A stretch of DNA of 64,000 nt from Gracilaria domingensis (taxonomy: Eukaryota; Rhodophyta; Florideophyceae; Gracilariales; Gracilariaceae). Location of the stretch: the NCBI GenBank assembly GCA_022539475.1, contig VCMS01000185.1, positions 21,281 through 85,280 on the forward strand, written 5' to 3'. Made by a program: the position numbers and the translations under genes. How positions within the stretch are numbered: position 1 is the stretch's first letter; every line of letters begins with the position of its first letter. Under the pieces are notes generated by a model. It did not search any database and was not told where the DNA came from. It was given only the letters and a program-made list of their open reading frames with translations. Below are positions 30,716 to 42,740 of this stretch, piece after piece.

Positions 30716-32133
30716 CAGTCTTTAAGTACCTGAACTAGGCACCAGTCTCCTCTCATTGCGCACTTCATATTTGTAATGGCCTCCTTCAGATTTGATCGAT
30801 TCAGTCCATCAACGTTATTCAGGTGAACTGTGCCAAGTACTTTGCATTCTCCATCGCTCAATATATGTAATTGGCCATCAAGAACATGGCGCGTATAGAA
30901 ATTTTCCATCTTTATCAGCCTGGCATTCGTCGGTGTAGCATGGAGCTTCGTCTGGTTCGCAACCTGTGTGCACCACCGTGCGGAAAACGATGATTTTGCA
31001 ACGAGGCTACCGTCTATCTTACGTTCAACTGCTCCTCGGAGTTCGCTAAAAACATTGGTTTACCGCTGGGCTAGACATTGGCCAGAACTATTCCCAGAAC
31101 CGTTATCCTGCAAAATATGCAGGTACGCGTGGGACCATCCCACTACAGCGTAAAACCTAATGCTAAACTTCACTGGCTTCGACTTCATGTCCGTCCGAGC
31201 GCGAGTGTGGCCTTTGCAACGCACGACATTCTCATCCAGTATAATGACATCTACTGTGACGGCCAGCGTAGGGGCCTTCCTTGCGTAGCGTTCAAGACAT
31301 TGGCGGCTGTGACATAGCGATTGGGATAAGGATACATCATGTTCGTAGGGAGTATACATACGAAGAGAAGCTCGGCTGGCCAAGAAAGTATCTCGTGCTA
31401 TAAACTTCTTGAAAAATGGTATACCCAATAGGTCGGAAGAGAACCAGTACTTCTTCAATCTCTTCAAGCAGTGACGAGTTTAAGGCAAAGGTATGCCATA
31501 AGCTCATCCATTCGAACTGGCTTTCTCCTCCGTCGGCGTGTTTCCATCTCCCTTGTAGTCCACACCCGCAAACAATTTAGAAATGTACCGTTGATAAACA
31601 ATATAAATAGGCTCAGCTCCCTTTTATGCGCATACCATCTCCTGATCAATGCATCCTTCGTCAAATGCAAGCCACTACGTTTGCGCCATTCGGCGCAATA
31701 TGAAACCTTTTCGTATATGTCCCGTTCTTCACTAGCTCATAATGCGGTCACTACAAATTCGTCAGGATCAAGTTTGTCCCAGAAGAGTTGTTTCATTATT
31801 TCCAGATTGCACTTGTGTTCTTCCGAAACAGAAATTACTTCCTCAGACGCGCTTAATATAGTCTGTGGGGGTTCCGTTCTTTTTATGATGAAACTGTTCC
31901 TCAAATTTAGTGTGAAATTGTCGCAAGCGAGAAGGGTACGTTTTCGAGTTCACGGAGAACAACGCAGACTTAAGCTGTGCCTTTCGGACAGTTTGTGGCA
32001 CAATTAGATTCCAAGCGTGGCGAAGAAGATGTAGAAGATTTTGGAACATGGTAGTTACTTGATTTGGCCGTTTAGTGGCCTTTGGGAATAATGTTTCTCT
32101 AGAGTTTGCTCTCAAATCTTCGCCGTGCGGCAA
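30706..32133 (-). pseudogene. piggyBac-like transposase relic
   Basis: Minus-strand pieces in order: HTKFEEQFHHKK region (32133-31843), LSLFILFINGTFLN segment (31670-31464), TVDVIILDENVVRCKGH with KSKPVKFSIRFYAVV (31467-31060), then MENFYTRHVLDGQLHI ... LSDGECKVLGTVHLNNVDG ... MRGDWCLV (30909-30706). The DE...KGR..K-KP-K-G-K block and the D-N-FYTR plus GT...N.D segments are the DDE_Tnp_1_7 (piggyBac) signature. There are several stops and frame changes. Its 3' end abuts gypsy-2 gag at a CTTTAAG block near 30720, fitting the TTAA target of the family. Confidence 0.7.
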
Positions 32134-32159
32134 ATTCAGTAGCGCAGATTGAGATCAAA

Positions 32160-32620
32160 ACCTTATGCAACTCGTGCCGTGGAAGCAAGATGTGCATATT
32201 AGATGAGAAGGTAAGAAGTTTGAATGAAGAGTTTCTATTGGAGGGAGGACCGCTCCATAACCACGGTCGTATTTGGATGTATTGAGAAGGGATGGAACTC
32301 GCACCAGATGACCAAGGTTTATCTTAAAGCTAGTGAGATAAATATAAGAAAGCAGAACAAATGAGGCTGTAGTATCCAACAGATTTCATCTTTGCCCAAT
32401 AGTAATGCACGTCTTAAGCTATCTTACTAGATTTAAGCACTCAGTGGCGAGTCACACCCTGAGATATCCAGAAAAAACATGCACCAGACCATACTGATGC
32501 TATTAAGGGCATAGACATTTGAAGCTTAGTGAAGAGAAGAGAGAAATATATTTTCAGTCTATATTTGTTTAATAGTAAACCATTTATCACGTTTTATATA
32601 GCAAATTCATCCTGTAGTGT
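32160..32620. other. Stretch without a gene
   Basis: Nothing recognised. It may be the 5' non-coding part of the piggyBac relic. Confidence 0.3.
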
Positions 32621-32623
32621 GTT

Positions 32624-33200
32624 TCAGATTTCCATTCTGGCGAACAGAGTTCCTACAACACTGGGAAAAAAATTTTTCCCGTTTTTAAAAGAAGGCTGTA
32701 CTACGTTTGCCACTGCGAAGAAGCATACTGAATGTAGGGAACGATTGTTACGAAAGTTTTGTCGGAGAACGTTAAACTTCTTCAAGAGATGATTCACAGC
32801 TTCATGCCGAGCTCTAATTCGAGATTGAGTTGTTTGGAGACTTGAGGGTACATTTTTAGAACGTAAGCATCTTCCTTCATTATAACCATCATCCGTCAAA
32901 ATCTTTTCGTAAGACAAAAGTTTTGACTTCAACTTCACCTGAATTATCTTAATATCATGATGTGATCTACAAGGATAGCCTCAATTCTCCAATACCAAAA
33001 ACCCGTTATCCAATCGTAGTGCAATCTCATATCGCAGTTCTGCTCCTCTAAATTTATGCGAAAACCAAACTGATGAAAAAGGACTGGGTTCATTAATAGG
33101 CCAGTCAGTGCAGTCCAGAGACATGTAACAAGACCTGAATTTAGTCGAGAGAAAACGGTCAGACAGTTTTAGCTTTACAGGTTTGGCATTCTACTGTTTA
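32624..33200 (-). pseudogene. Second Harbinger-type transposase relic
   Basis: The minus strand matches the transposase at 26712-27230: INEPSPFSS.W.SHKFRGAELRYEIALR, a degraded middle with a stop, then KILTDDGYNEGRCL, RIRARHEAVNHLLKKFNVL and a C-terminal FFAVANVV. It is a separate, more decayed copy lacking exon 1. Confidence 0.75.
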
Positions 33201-33204
33201 GGAA

Positions 33205-34861
33205 ATGAGAGTGACCAGAGCATATGTCTGGACGTCATTTTGGTGGCAAACGACGCGGGTGTTTACAGACCCTTACACTTGCCTCTCGTAGCAGAAAGAA
33301 AGTCAGGGTAGAACAACCAGCCACTCAAAAGAGACCAACGTGGGTCCAGAATCCACCAAAGAAATAAACGTAGTATGCCAAGGGGAAGATCCCAGCGCAA
33401 AGAAAGGAAAGGGACAAACTAGTGGTTGGACAACCACCAGTCAAGAGAAAACGAACAACGGACAACAACAAACTGCACGCGAATTCTGCAGCCAAACTCA
33501 TCTCTACGCGTCCAGAGACAAGCGTATAGACTTCCTACGAGACGTCCCAAGGAGAGTTACTAACTGAAGATAAGTCTTCACTCTATGCCCAAGCTAGTCT
33601 CTCGCAGAAGACGTGACGCGGCGCTCAACTAAAATCCCAACGGACAGCTTCCCGTCCAGCAACTAGGTCCGTGTAGCACCAGGTCTCTCGACCGACACCG
33701 TTATCCGAGCCGAAGCTCCGGTGGGGCTCACTGACGACAGAGAAGCCTTTGGTACACACCACCCGATTCCCGTCCACGCCTAAGGCGCTTTGACCGGTAC
33801 TGGGATTTAGATGAGAAGAGCAGTGCTCGCACGAAACGCGTAAACACAGAAGATGTTAGAAAGGCACAGAGGCCTAGACGCAGTAATAACTTACTTAGCT
33901 GCACTGCCCCAAGGTATTGGGTAAGGTTGATAGAATAATAAAGTTGATGAACGCAATGTTGTGTTGGGTCGAGACACCGCTAGGCGTCTCTCTGACCCTT
34001 TATATAGAGTTCTGAACCCTTCTAGTGGGCTCAGAAATGCATACTAACATAATAGTTACTATATTAACACAGTGCTATTCCTACATGTAGAATAGTAGGC
34101 ACCACCTGAGTGCAGAGAGCGCCCATTGGCTGATTTAGCACACGTGGAGTTGCGTCGAAGCAATCCACGTGTGCGAAGTCACGTTGGGCATTCTGCTGTA
34201 CGAACAGGTATGCAAAGCCAATGCATAATTACAATGTAGAATAACGCATAAAGCGACATCAATGCAGATCACAGCAGTCCCACTTCACAATATGCTTTGT
34301 TTGTGCTCGTCCCGGTAACCTAGATCTTAACTGATTCTATATCCTCGAGCATACAATAAAACATGTTCCAAATAAACTAATGAATCTTCGACTGACATTT
34401 TCGCTTCTCCGGTATGAAAAAAGGACGATGAAATGAAAGAAATTCTCTCTTAAATGTTCGAACGTTAGCCAGTTTACTAGCCATCTCCAGTAACCGGCGA
34501 TGAAGCAATTTAGCTTGACTACTTTTCCGCACCAATTTATAGTAGAGTATCAATAGAACTCTAGCTCAATACTGTAGTAATACGTAAATAGAAAAATAAA
34601 GTCCAGCAAAGATGCGTAATCTACAGCAATGCTTGTATATGCCCGAAATATCCATTTTTGCTTTGCGCATTGTTTTCCCACTCTGTATATAAATGTCTGT
34701 GCGAAAGACGCTGCCCATTCATTCCAAGCATCTCTACACACAAATACAAACGAGCCCCTACTGAAACATAGTAATTGCAATAAAATTAGGTCCTTCCGCA
34801 ACAACGTACTTTTCCGAGATATAGACACACCAATACAACTCTCTTGTACCACTTACCCGAA
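33205..34861. other. Unassigned, LTR- or promoter-like region
   Basis: No gene supported. A short + frame at 33340-33567 is Lys/Gln/Thr-rich and probably incidental. Near 33935 is AATAAAG and near 34000 a TATA box (CCCTTTATATAGAG). A hairpin at 34138-34174 has arms GCACACGTGGA / TCCACGTGTGC, each with CACGTG. The mix of TATA box, AATAAA and CACGTG suggests LTR-like or promoter DNA, but no partner repeat was found. Confidence 0.3.
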
Positions 34862-35267
34862 ATGGACAATATCACTCCAGAACAAGCGGCCGTTTCAGTA
34901 GATCTTTTGCAGGAACATATATTGGAACGAGATTGAAACTTTCATCCTACTCTTCAGTAAAATTGGACGACGATTCCGACGAGGATAACGATTCAGACTG
35001 ACGAATCTACGATTCATTCTATTTCCAGAATCAGTCTGGGACTATTATGAAAACGACTAATTTCTCGTCCAAAGAATTTGATGTGGTTTACAATATTGCG
35101 TCTAAAATTTTTTCTGAGAGCTGAAATCAGGGTAGAGGAAGAAAATATTCTTTTTTTGAGAAAGATACATTTTTCATGACGTTTACTACTTTGAAGTACG
35201 GCGGGAAAGCGGATTTTCTGGGACAGATTTTTAACATAAACGGTAGAACATTTGAGAGATTAATTAC
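34862..35267 (+). pseudogene. DDE transposon relic, 5' half
   Basis: The + strand frame has an acidic KLDDDSDEDNDSD run, then FSSKEFDVVYNIASKIF, then FTTLKYGGKADFLGQIFNI and NGRTFERLIT, with three or more in-frame stops. The copia-1 LTR begins immediately after. The continuation is at 49376-50251 on the other side of copia-1. Confidence 0.6.
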
Positions 35268-35482
35268 TGACACTACAGTTGAAATTCACAGAAGAGCTGG
35301 GGTGAAACAAAGTAAGAAGACTTTGTTTAACCCGCTATTTACAGACATTGAGAAAGTCTCGCAAGCATAGTAGTGAACTTAGAGACTGGTAGGTCACGAC
35401 AATAAATTCAAATGCAACCTCAAATACAAATACAAATGCAAGTAGGAATTCAAATACGAATGGATGTGCTGTCATGCTCACA
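35268..35482 (-). repeat. 3' LTR of copia-1
   Basis: Matches 49150-49370 and the LTRs at 60824-60984, 62342-62555 and 63501-63715. It contains runs of CAAATACAAATACAAATGC-type short repeats near its U3 end. Confidence 0.9.
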
Positions 35483-35599
35483 TCCCCCCTCAACTTTGAA
35501 CAGGAGATTTGCACGGAGCATCGCGCTGACTGACAAAAAGTACGCAAGTCAGAGACTTTGTGAAGATGTCGGCCCTGTTCTGAGCAGATGGTATGTACT

Positions 35600-37407
35600 G
35601 TACCTTCACAAAGCGGTTTTCACCGCATCAAGAACGTAGTGATAGCGTAGATCGATGTGCTTCACTCGAATTAAACCCAAGTACTGCTTGGACCAGCAGA
35701 AAGCTCCCAAATTGTCTTGATGGACCCTGATCTCATATGTCACTGGTGCACAAATTCCTTGGAGTACGTTGCGCACCCAGCCCATTAGCGAATACATTCA
35801 GTCAAAGCAAAGAACTCTGCTTCGGATGTTGAGAGTGCTGTAGACTTCTGGAGTTTAGAGCTCCAAATGATTGGAACAGTGTCCATACAGAGTACATATC
35901 CCCCCTTGGGTCGGTGCTTGTCAAGATCCCTCTCTCAATCAGCATCAGTCTAAGCAACGACATTAGAGCCAACCTCTGGCGGTATGAATATGCCATACGA
36001 TCGTGTTCTTTTCAAATAACAAACAAGATGCTTCATAGCCTGCCACTGTTCCTGTCGCGGTTGTGATGCAAATTTTGCTAGCATAGACACAGCGGTGGCG
36101 ATGTCCGGACGCGTACGAGTACTCAAGACTAGCAAGAAACCAAGCGTTTGCCGCTACGGAATGGTGACCATGATAGACTCTTCATCTGCGCTTGGTACGA
36201 CTTGGGCGTCATCAAGCGGATTTCCATCGGGTAGAGGAGCGGCAGCTGCATAACCATCACTCATGTTGGTATGTTGAATGATATTCTCGATGATTGGCTG
36301 CTGGTGCAGACGAATTCCAGAAGCACTGTCTTCAATCCATGCTCCGAAATACAAGTCAGCCTTCTGCAGATCAATAACTTCATAGTTCGCCGAGCGCTGC
36401 TGTTTCATTGACGCCGTTAGTTTAGCAGGGCCAAGAATACAAATTTCAGAGACATAAGCCAACAGGATCAGCATGCCACCAGAGCACGTTTACGTGAACA
36501 GGCATGGATGTCAGTTAGCCTGAGTGAGTCCAATAGACAGTAGGTATGCAGAGATGTTCTCAAACCACAGACGGGGGGCCTCTCGTGTGCCATTGAGGGA
36601 CTTGACCAACTGTACAACACGACCATCAGCTTCCGGAATGCCAGGTATAGTTGGGGGTCGAATCCAGATAGGATTGTCAGCCGGTATTGTGGCGCGCGGA
36701 AAGGTACCCTTGATTTCGACATTTTGACGGCCCCAGCCTTGCGACTGTGCGTAGGCCAGAAGGAGACAAAACAGCTCGAAATTGAGGCCAGGGGTGTAGA
36801 GGCTGATTTTGTCGCAGGTCGTTTGGAAGTTACCACGTGCAACGAGGCGTGCTTCAAATCGAGACTGCTTACCCATGTGGTCTCTCTTCAAACGCAGAAT
36901 GACTCCAGATGGGATAGGCTTGTCGTGATCAGGTGTAGCCCCCTTGTAGGTACCCAGGGTGGTAATGGTGTTGAATTCCTCATTGATTGCTGCAATCCAT
37001 AAATGAGCTTCCGGAGAACGAAGTGCGGTTCTCAACCTTGATTCATCCCTAGTGCTGATAGTGGGTGGTAGAGCAACCTTCGCCTGCGGTGATAGAGGCA
37101 GGTTGCCATCAGAGGCATACTTTCCATTTTCATTAGTTGAAGGCTTGTCGGGGTAATGCGTCAGGGTAGACAGAACTGAGGGAGTATAGTCGTTGCCACT
37201 GTCTTTATTGCTTGCGACAGGTACTTCATTCACCGTGGCAGGGTCTGAGGATTCAGAATCAGATTCGATGTATACAGCAGCCGGTTCAGTGCGTGGTGGA
37301 ACTGCGCCGGTCAGAGGTGTTTCAGAAGAGATGCCAGGGAATTCGGATTCGAGAAACCTGACATGCTTGGTGCGGACAATGCCTTCAGAGGTCTTAATGA
37401 TATACAT
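35600..37407 (-). pseudogene. pol: RT and RNase H of copia-1, broken
   Basis: Contains KIS.YTPGLNFELF, VEIKGTFPRATIPADNPIW, VQLVKSLNGTREAPRLWFEN and ILLAYV.EICILG, the copia RT block. TRTRPDIATAVSMLAKFASQP and the RNase H end (VHQDNLGAFCWSKQ) follow. It matches the intact + strand copy at 61000-62346 almost throughout. It is broken. Confidence 0.85.
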
Positions 37408-37540
37408 TCAGCCATGCGTATGACCAAGTTTGATACCTTCAGTGAGACGAGGGTCGAGCTTAGATTTAGTCTTCACACTGTGAAGAACGAGAGCTCGACA
37501 ACCAATTGCTTTGAGATGCTTAGCATATCGAGAATATTCG

Positions 37541-38512
37541 TCAAAGAGAGCCACGAAGGGAATGTGGTGCGTACTGCGTGCAAGAGAAGGTTTCTGGCTT
37601 CAACTGCTTGTTGCAGTGCGTACGGCCAGTGGGATTTTGATAGATTAGCATGAGCAGTGCTGCTCCAATGGATTCAAGAGGAATAACTATGTGGCACTCT
37701 GCCAGTCTGTTGGAAGACGGAGTGTTGGTAGATGTCTCAGTAACCGTTATGTCCAATTCCAAGAACTTCTTCTTAGCACGTAGAAAGTCCTTACCACCAT
37801 TGGTGTGCAGAGAACGAACTGGAGAACCAGTTTGGCGTTCTAACCAGAAAAGAAAGATGAGTATCTGCCTCGATGCTTTACCCTTTGTCCGGAGTGGTGC
37901 GGCGGTCATGAATCGAGTGCACACATACATCCACAATAACACTGTAGTACCGATGAACTTCGTCGGAGAGGTCACCAGCATCTGTGATATCTGCCTGAAG
38001 ATGTGCGGGTTTGAGTTTTGAGGTTAGAATACCAGAACAAGGTTTACGGAACTTACCTTTAGTACAAACGATACATTTACTGTCAAACGCTGGGTTCGGC
38101 GGAAGACGGTTGCGACGAAGCATGCAAGCGATTGCATTATGAGAGCGTGCATGAGCGAGCCGAAGATGTCATAGGTTGACAATTTGCTCGTCGACTGAGG
38201 TTACATCAACTGCATTGTCAACAGGGTTAAAGAGATCGTTGATTGTGTCTGCATTCTGGTGTTCGGTATTGCTGATGTCCGATTCCTCGTCCACTTTGGA
38301 GCTGATGTCAGAAAGAGGTGCGTCATCTTCTGCACTCGTTTCAGAATTGACAGAAGACTTACAGTCATCCTCTCAGCAGGAAATCACAGCGAAGGGGTTT
38401 TTGTGCTGGGACACCATAGAAATGGTAGCCATCATCAGGCTGTGGACTGAGCTGCTCACTTGCGTCTGTGTTCTGCGAAGTGGAATATAGTCTGTTCGCT
38501 TTGGAAACTAAG
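37541..38512 (-). pseudogene. pol: Integrase of copia-1, broken
   Basis: The zinc region (LAHARSHNAIACMLRRN ... DSKCIVCTKGKF) and core (VDVCVHSIHDR, LHTNGGKDF, RLAECHIVIPLESI) follow the copia integrase order. The upstream part is cut by the 9.2-kb insertion at 38517. It is broken. Confidence 0.75.
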
Positions 38513-38516
38513 CTAG

Positions 38517-39770
<1,254 letters not shown>

Positions 39771-39779
39771 CGGATCGCA

Positions 39780-41640
39780 TGACGCGACGCCGGCAGCAAA
39801 GCCCCGTGCCGCCGCAGAGCGCTCAAACGGGGCACCGTGCGCGCGCGCGGCGCCGCCCGGCGCGCACCGCCAACGGGCATGCTATGCGTCTCACTCCGCT
39901 GCTGCCGCCGCCATGGCCAACTCACGTGCCATGAGCGCGCCGTACCGCGTTCCCTCTCCGGGTCCTTGCCCTCCCTGTAGCGCTGCTGCTGTACTGCAAA
40001 CGCGCGTGAGCCCAGCCGGCCACGCCCGACTCGCTGCCAGAAGCCTCGGCGCCGCCGGCCGTGGCCGGCGGTGGTGCCGGTAAACGCCACGCTGCTGGGG
40101 CTGCCAGAGGCGCCGATTTTGGCTGCACGCGCGCTGGCGCGCTCGGTAGTGGCGTTGCTGGCCCAGCTGCCGCCTCTGGAGGCGCGGCTGCGATCGGCGC
40201 TGCTGGTAGACGAGCGCGCTGCCATGCCCACGTGTGATCAGCGCGCCGCCAACCCCCTGGCCTTGGCACGGCGTGCAGCGGCGCTACGTTGCGGTGCGCG
40301 TCTGGGCTGTGCCCGACCCTAGTTTAGTCTCCGACGCGCTAGCGGCTTCAGCCGCGCGCCAGCTGCACGCGGGCGCGTGGTGTGGCAGCGTCGCCGACTT
40401 CTCCGCCGCGCTGGCTCGCGCCGTGCCGCGCTTCGTCAGGCCAAGCGCGGCGACGTTGCCGCCGCCGCTGGCCGTGCTGTCGGCACTGCCACGCCACCGC
40501 GCCGGGCGTCTCTTTCTCGCGGCGGCCGCGCTGGGCGGGCAGCACTGCGTGCGCGACTCGGCGTTGTTCGCCAAGCGCGGCGGCGCGTGGTACGTGGCGA
40601 CTGCCGCCACCAATGCCAACCCGGGCCTCGGCATGCCGCCACGCGTGCGCACGTTCGTGAGCGCCTAACTGGACCCGTGGCTGCGCGCGCCGCCTATGAT
40701 GCTGCGACGCTGGTGGCGACGACGGTGGCGGAGCGCCGCAACTGGACAGCACCCAGCTACGTTCCAGCGCGGGCGTTCGTGGCACTGCCAGGCAGTGCGG
40801 CGCTCGGCAGTGAGCTGCTGTCGCCGTCGGCGCGCGATTATACGCCAATGCGGCTGGCCCTGCTGCTGTGCGCGCGCGCGCTGCAGCGCGACAACGACGC
40901 GCCCACAGTGAGCAGCGTGGCCATCTACAAGCTGCCGTTGCTGTTCAACCTCATGCCGGTGGAACTCATCGCAGACGTTGACACGCTAAGCATGTTGCTG
41001 TACAAGATGCTCACTGACGTGCACTCTGCCTTGACGCTTCTGATCAAGGGCTTCGAGGTGCTGCTGGTGGGCGCGCAGCCTTTGTAGGCCGCCATCACGC
41101 GCGTCATCGGCGCCGACGTGCACACCCACACTGCGCGCGCCGACAAGGCCGCCATGATGCTTGTGGCGATGTGCGAGCGGCAGCGCTCGTTTCCCATCGC
41201 CGCCGTTTGCCGTCGCGCTCGCGTTCGTGGCCGGCGGCGTGCTCGCCGAGTTTGGCTCCATGCGCTGACGAGCGCGAAACAGCGGCCGCGCAACGCGCAG
41301 CGCTGCCTGATGCGTATCGCGGCGAGGGGCGCGCACTTCGCAGCCGGGCGTGCGTGCGCCAAGGGCGAGCGATGCGCGTGCAGCTGTTGCATGAGTTAAT
41401 ACACCATATTGAGCGCGTAAACGAGCTTCGCCGTTTTCGCCGCAGTTGTTGCTTGAGTCTGATCTCACTTTGTCACCTTCTACTACGGGCCACGTCCGCG
41501 CAATTTCTGCGCGCGCCTCGCTCTCAGGCGCCACGAGGCGCGCGGTGGCTCAGCCTCGTCACCAAAAGGCGCGCCTTCGTCACTACTTCGCGCCTCCAAA
41601 GCGAACCAGCTCCGCTACCGCGCCTTTGAGCGCGGTAATA
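39780..41640 (+). pseudogene. GC-rich coding relic, unrecognised
   Basis: Very GC-rich with coding-like frames on the + strand that shift several times: 40077-40240 (NATLLGLPEAPILAARALAR), 40234-40668 (RYVAVRVWAVPDPSL ... GGAWYVATAATNANPGLG) and 40670-41087 (AAYDAATLVATTVAERRNW ... YKLPLLFNLMPVELIADVD), then a hydrophobic stretch near 41210-41260. The third part contains likely membrane or buried helices (MRLALLLCARAL, ALTLLIKGFEVLLVG). Composition is far from that of neighbouring copia DNA. No family was recognised. It looks like a host gene relic carried by the insertion. Confidence 0.45.
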
Positions 41641-42039
41641 TAACGCATCGCCGCCGCGCGGAATGAGCTCGTCGCCATGACGCGCGCGCTGCACACAAGC
41701 GCGGTCGCCGCCGCGCTACTCCTCGCACTGTGCGCGGCGCCCGAATCGTGAGGTTTCCGGTCTCCACTCCATGATAGCGAAGGGCGCTTGGTCACGCGCG
41801 GTGCACATAAACTGGTGCTGATTCATGTAGCATGATGACGCGCTCACAGCAGCCAAGTCTCGCACGCATGGGCCATCCAGGATGAGCTGGCACGGAAACG
41901 TCGTTGAACGACGCACCGCCTGCAGGAATGGCGCCGCGCGCTCCGTGGGCGGCGCGGAGGTTTGCTGGCGATGGGTTGTTGCAGACGAGTGTCATCAGAC
42001 ATGTCGTAATGTCATTCTGTCGTAATGGCAGCGCGCGAG

Positions 42040-42740
42040 ATCAAGTTGTGTTAGGGTCGTTACCCTAACACAACTCAACCACCCTGCCCGCGGGCACGTT
42101 ACGTTTTGGCTGGATATGCGTGCGGTGTGTGTTTTGGGAGGTCTGTGGACGCTACCAGAATGAGGCGAAAACGAGCCCGCGGGCGCGGGGGGGGTCGGTC
42201 GTGTTAGGGTAGGTACCCTAACACGACCGGACCCCCCCGCCCGCGGGCATGAAATCGCACATTTTTGAAAAAATCGGCCAAAACGTGCCCGCGGGCGGGG
42301 GGGTCCGTTCGTGTTAGGGTAGGTACCCTAACACGAACGGACCCCCCCGCCCGAGGGCATAAAAAAGCACATTTTTTAAAAAACCGGCCAAAACGTGCCC
42401 GCGGGCGGGGGGGTCCGTTCGTGTTAGGGTAGGTACCCTAACACGAACGGACCCCCCCGCCCGAGGGCATAAAAAAGCACATTTTTTAAAAAACCGGCCA
42501 AAACGTGCCCGCGGGCGGGGGGGTCCGTTCGTGTTAGGGTAGGTACCCTAACACGAACGGACCCCCCCGCCCGAGGGCATAAAAAAGCACATTTTTTAAA
42601 AAACCGGCCAAAACGTGCCCGCGGACGGGGGGGTGCGGTTGTGTTAGGGTAGCCACCCTAACACAACCGATCCCCCCCACGCCGGTGGGCACGTTCCGGT
42701 CACATTTTAGAACCATGCCGAGACCTCCCAAAACCCCTTC
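42040..42740. repeat. Array of near-perfect 70-bp palindromes
   Basis: Six palindromic units. U1 is near 42045-42074 (core only). U2 is 42175-42248, U3 42287-42358, U4 42397-42468, U5 42507-42578 and U6 42617-42690. U3-U6 are spaced exactly 110 bp apart. Each has GCCCGCGGGCGG and a G-run, then GTGTTAGGGTA meeting its mirror image at GGTACC. Spacers are A/T-rich (AAAAAAGCACATTTTTTAAA). The array is flanked by inverted GTTTTGGGAGGTCT (42131-42144) and AGACCTCCCAAAAC (42721-42734), like a foldback element. Confidence 0.9.

Noticed and set aside
40348-40848. Long minus-strand frames in the GC-rich island
   Set aside because: GC-rich DNA has few stops in any frame; the + strand segments look more protein-like.
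42175-42690. CRISPR array, from regular spacing
   Set aside because: The repeated units are the palindromes themselves and the spacers are nearly identical, so there are no unique spacers; the genome is eukaryotic.
42045-42690. Telomeric repeat, from TTAGGG
   Set aside because: Only one TTAGGG per arm inside a longer palindrome; no tandem TTAGGG run.
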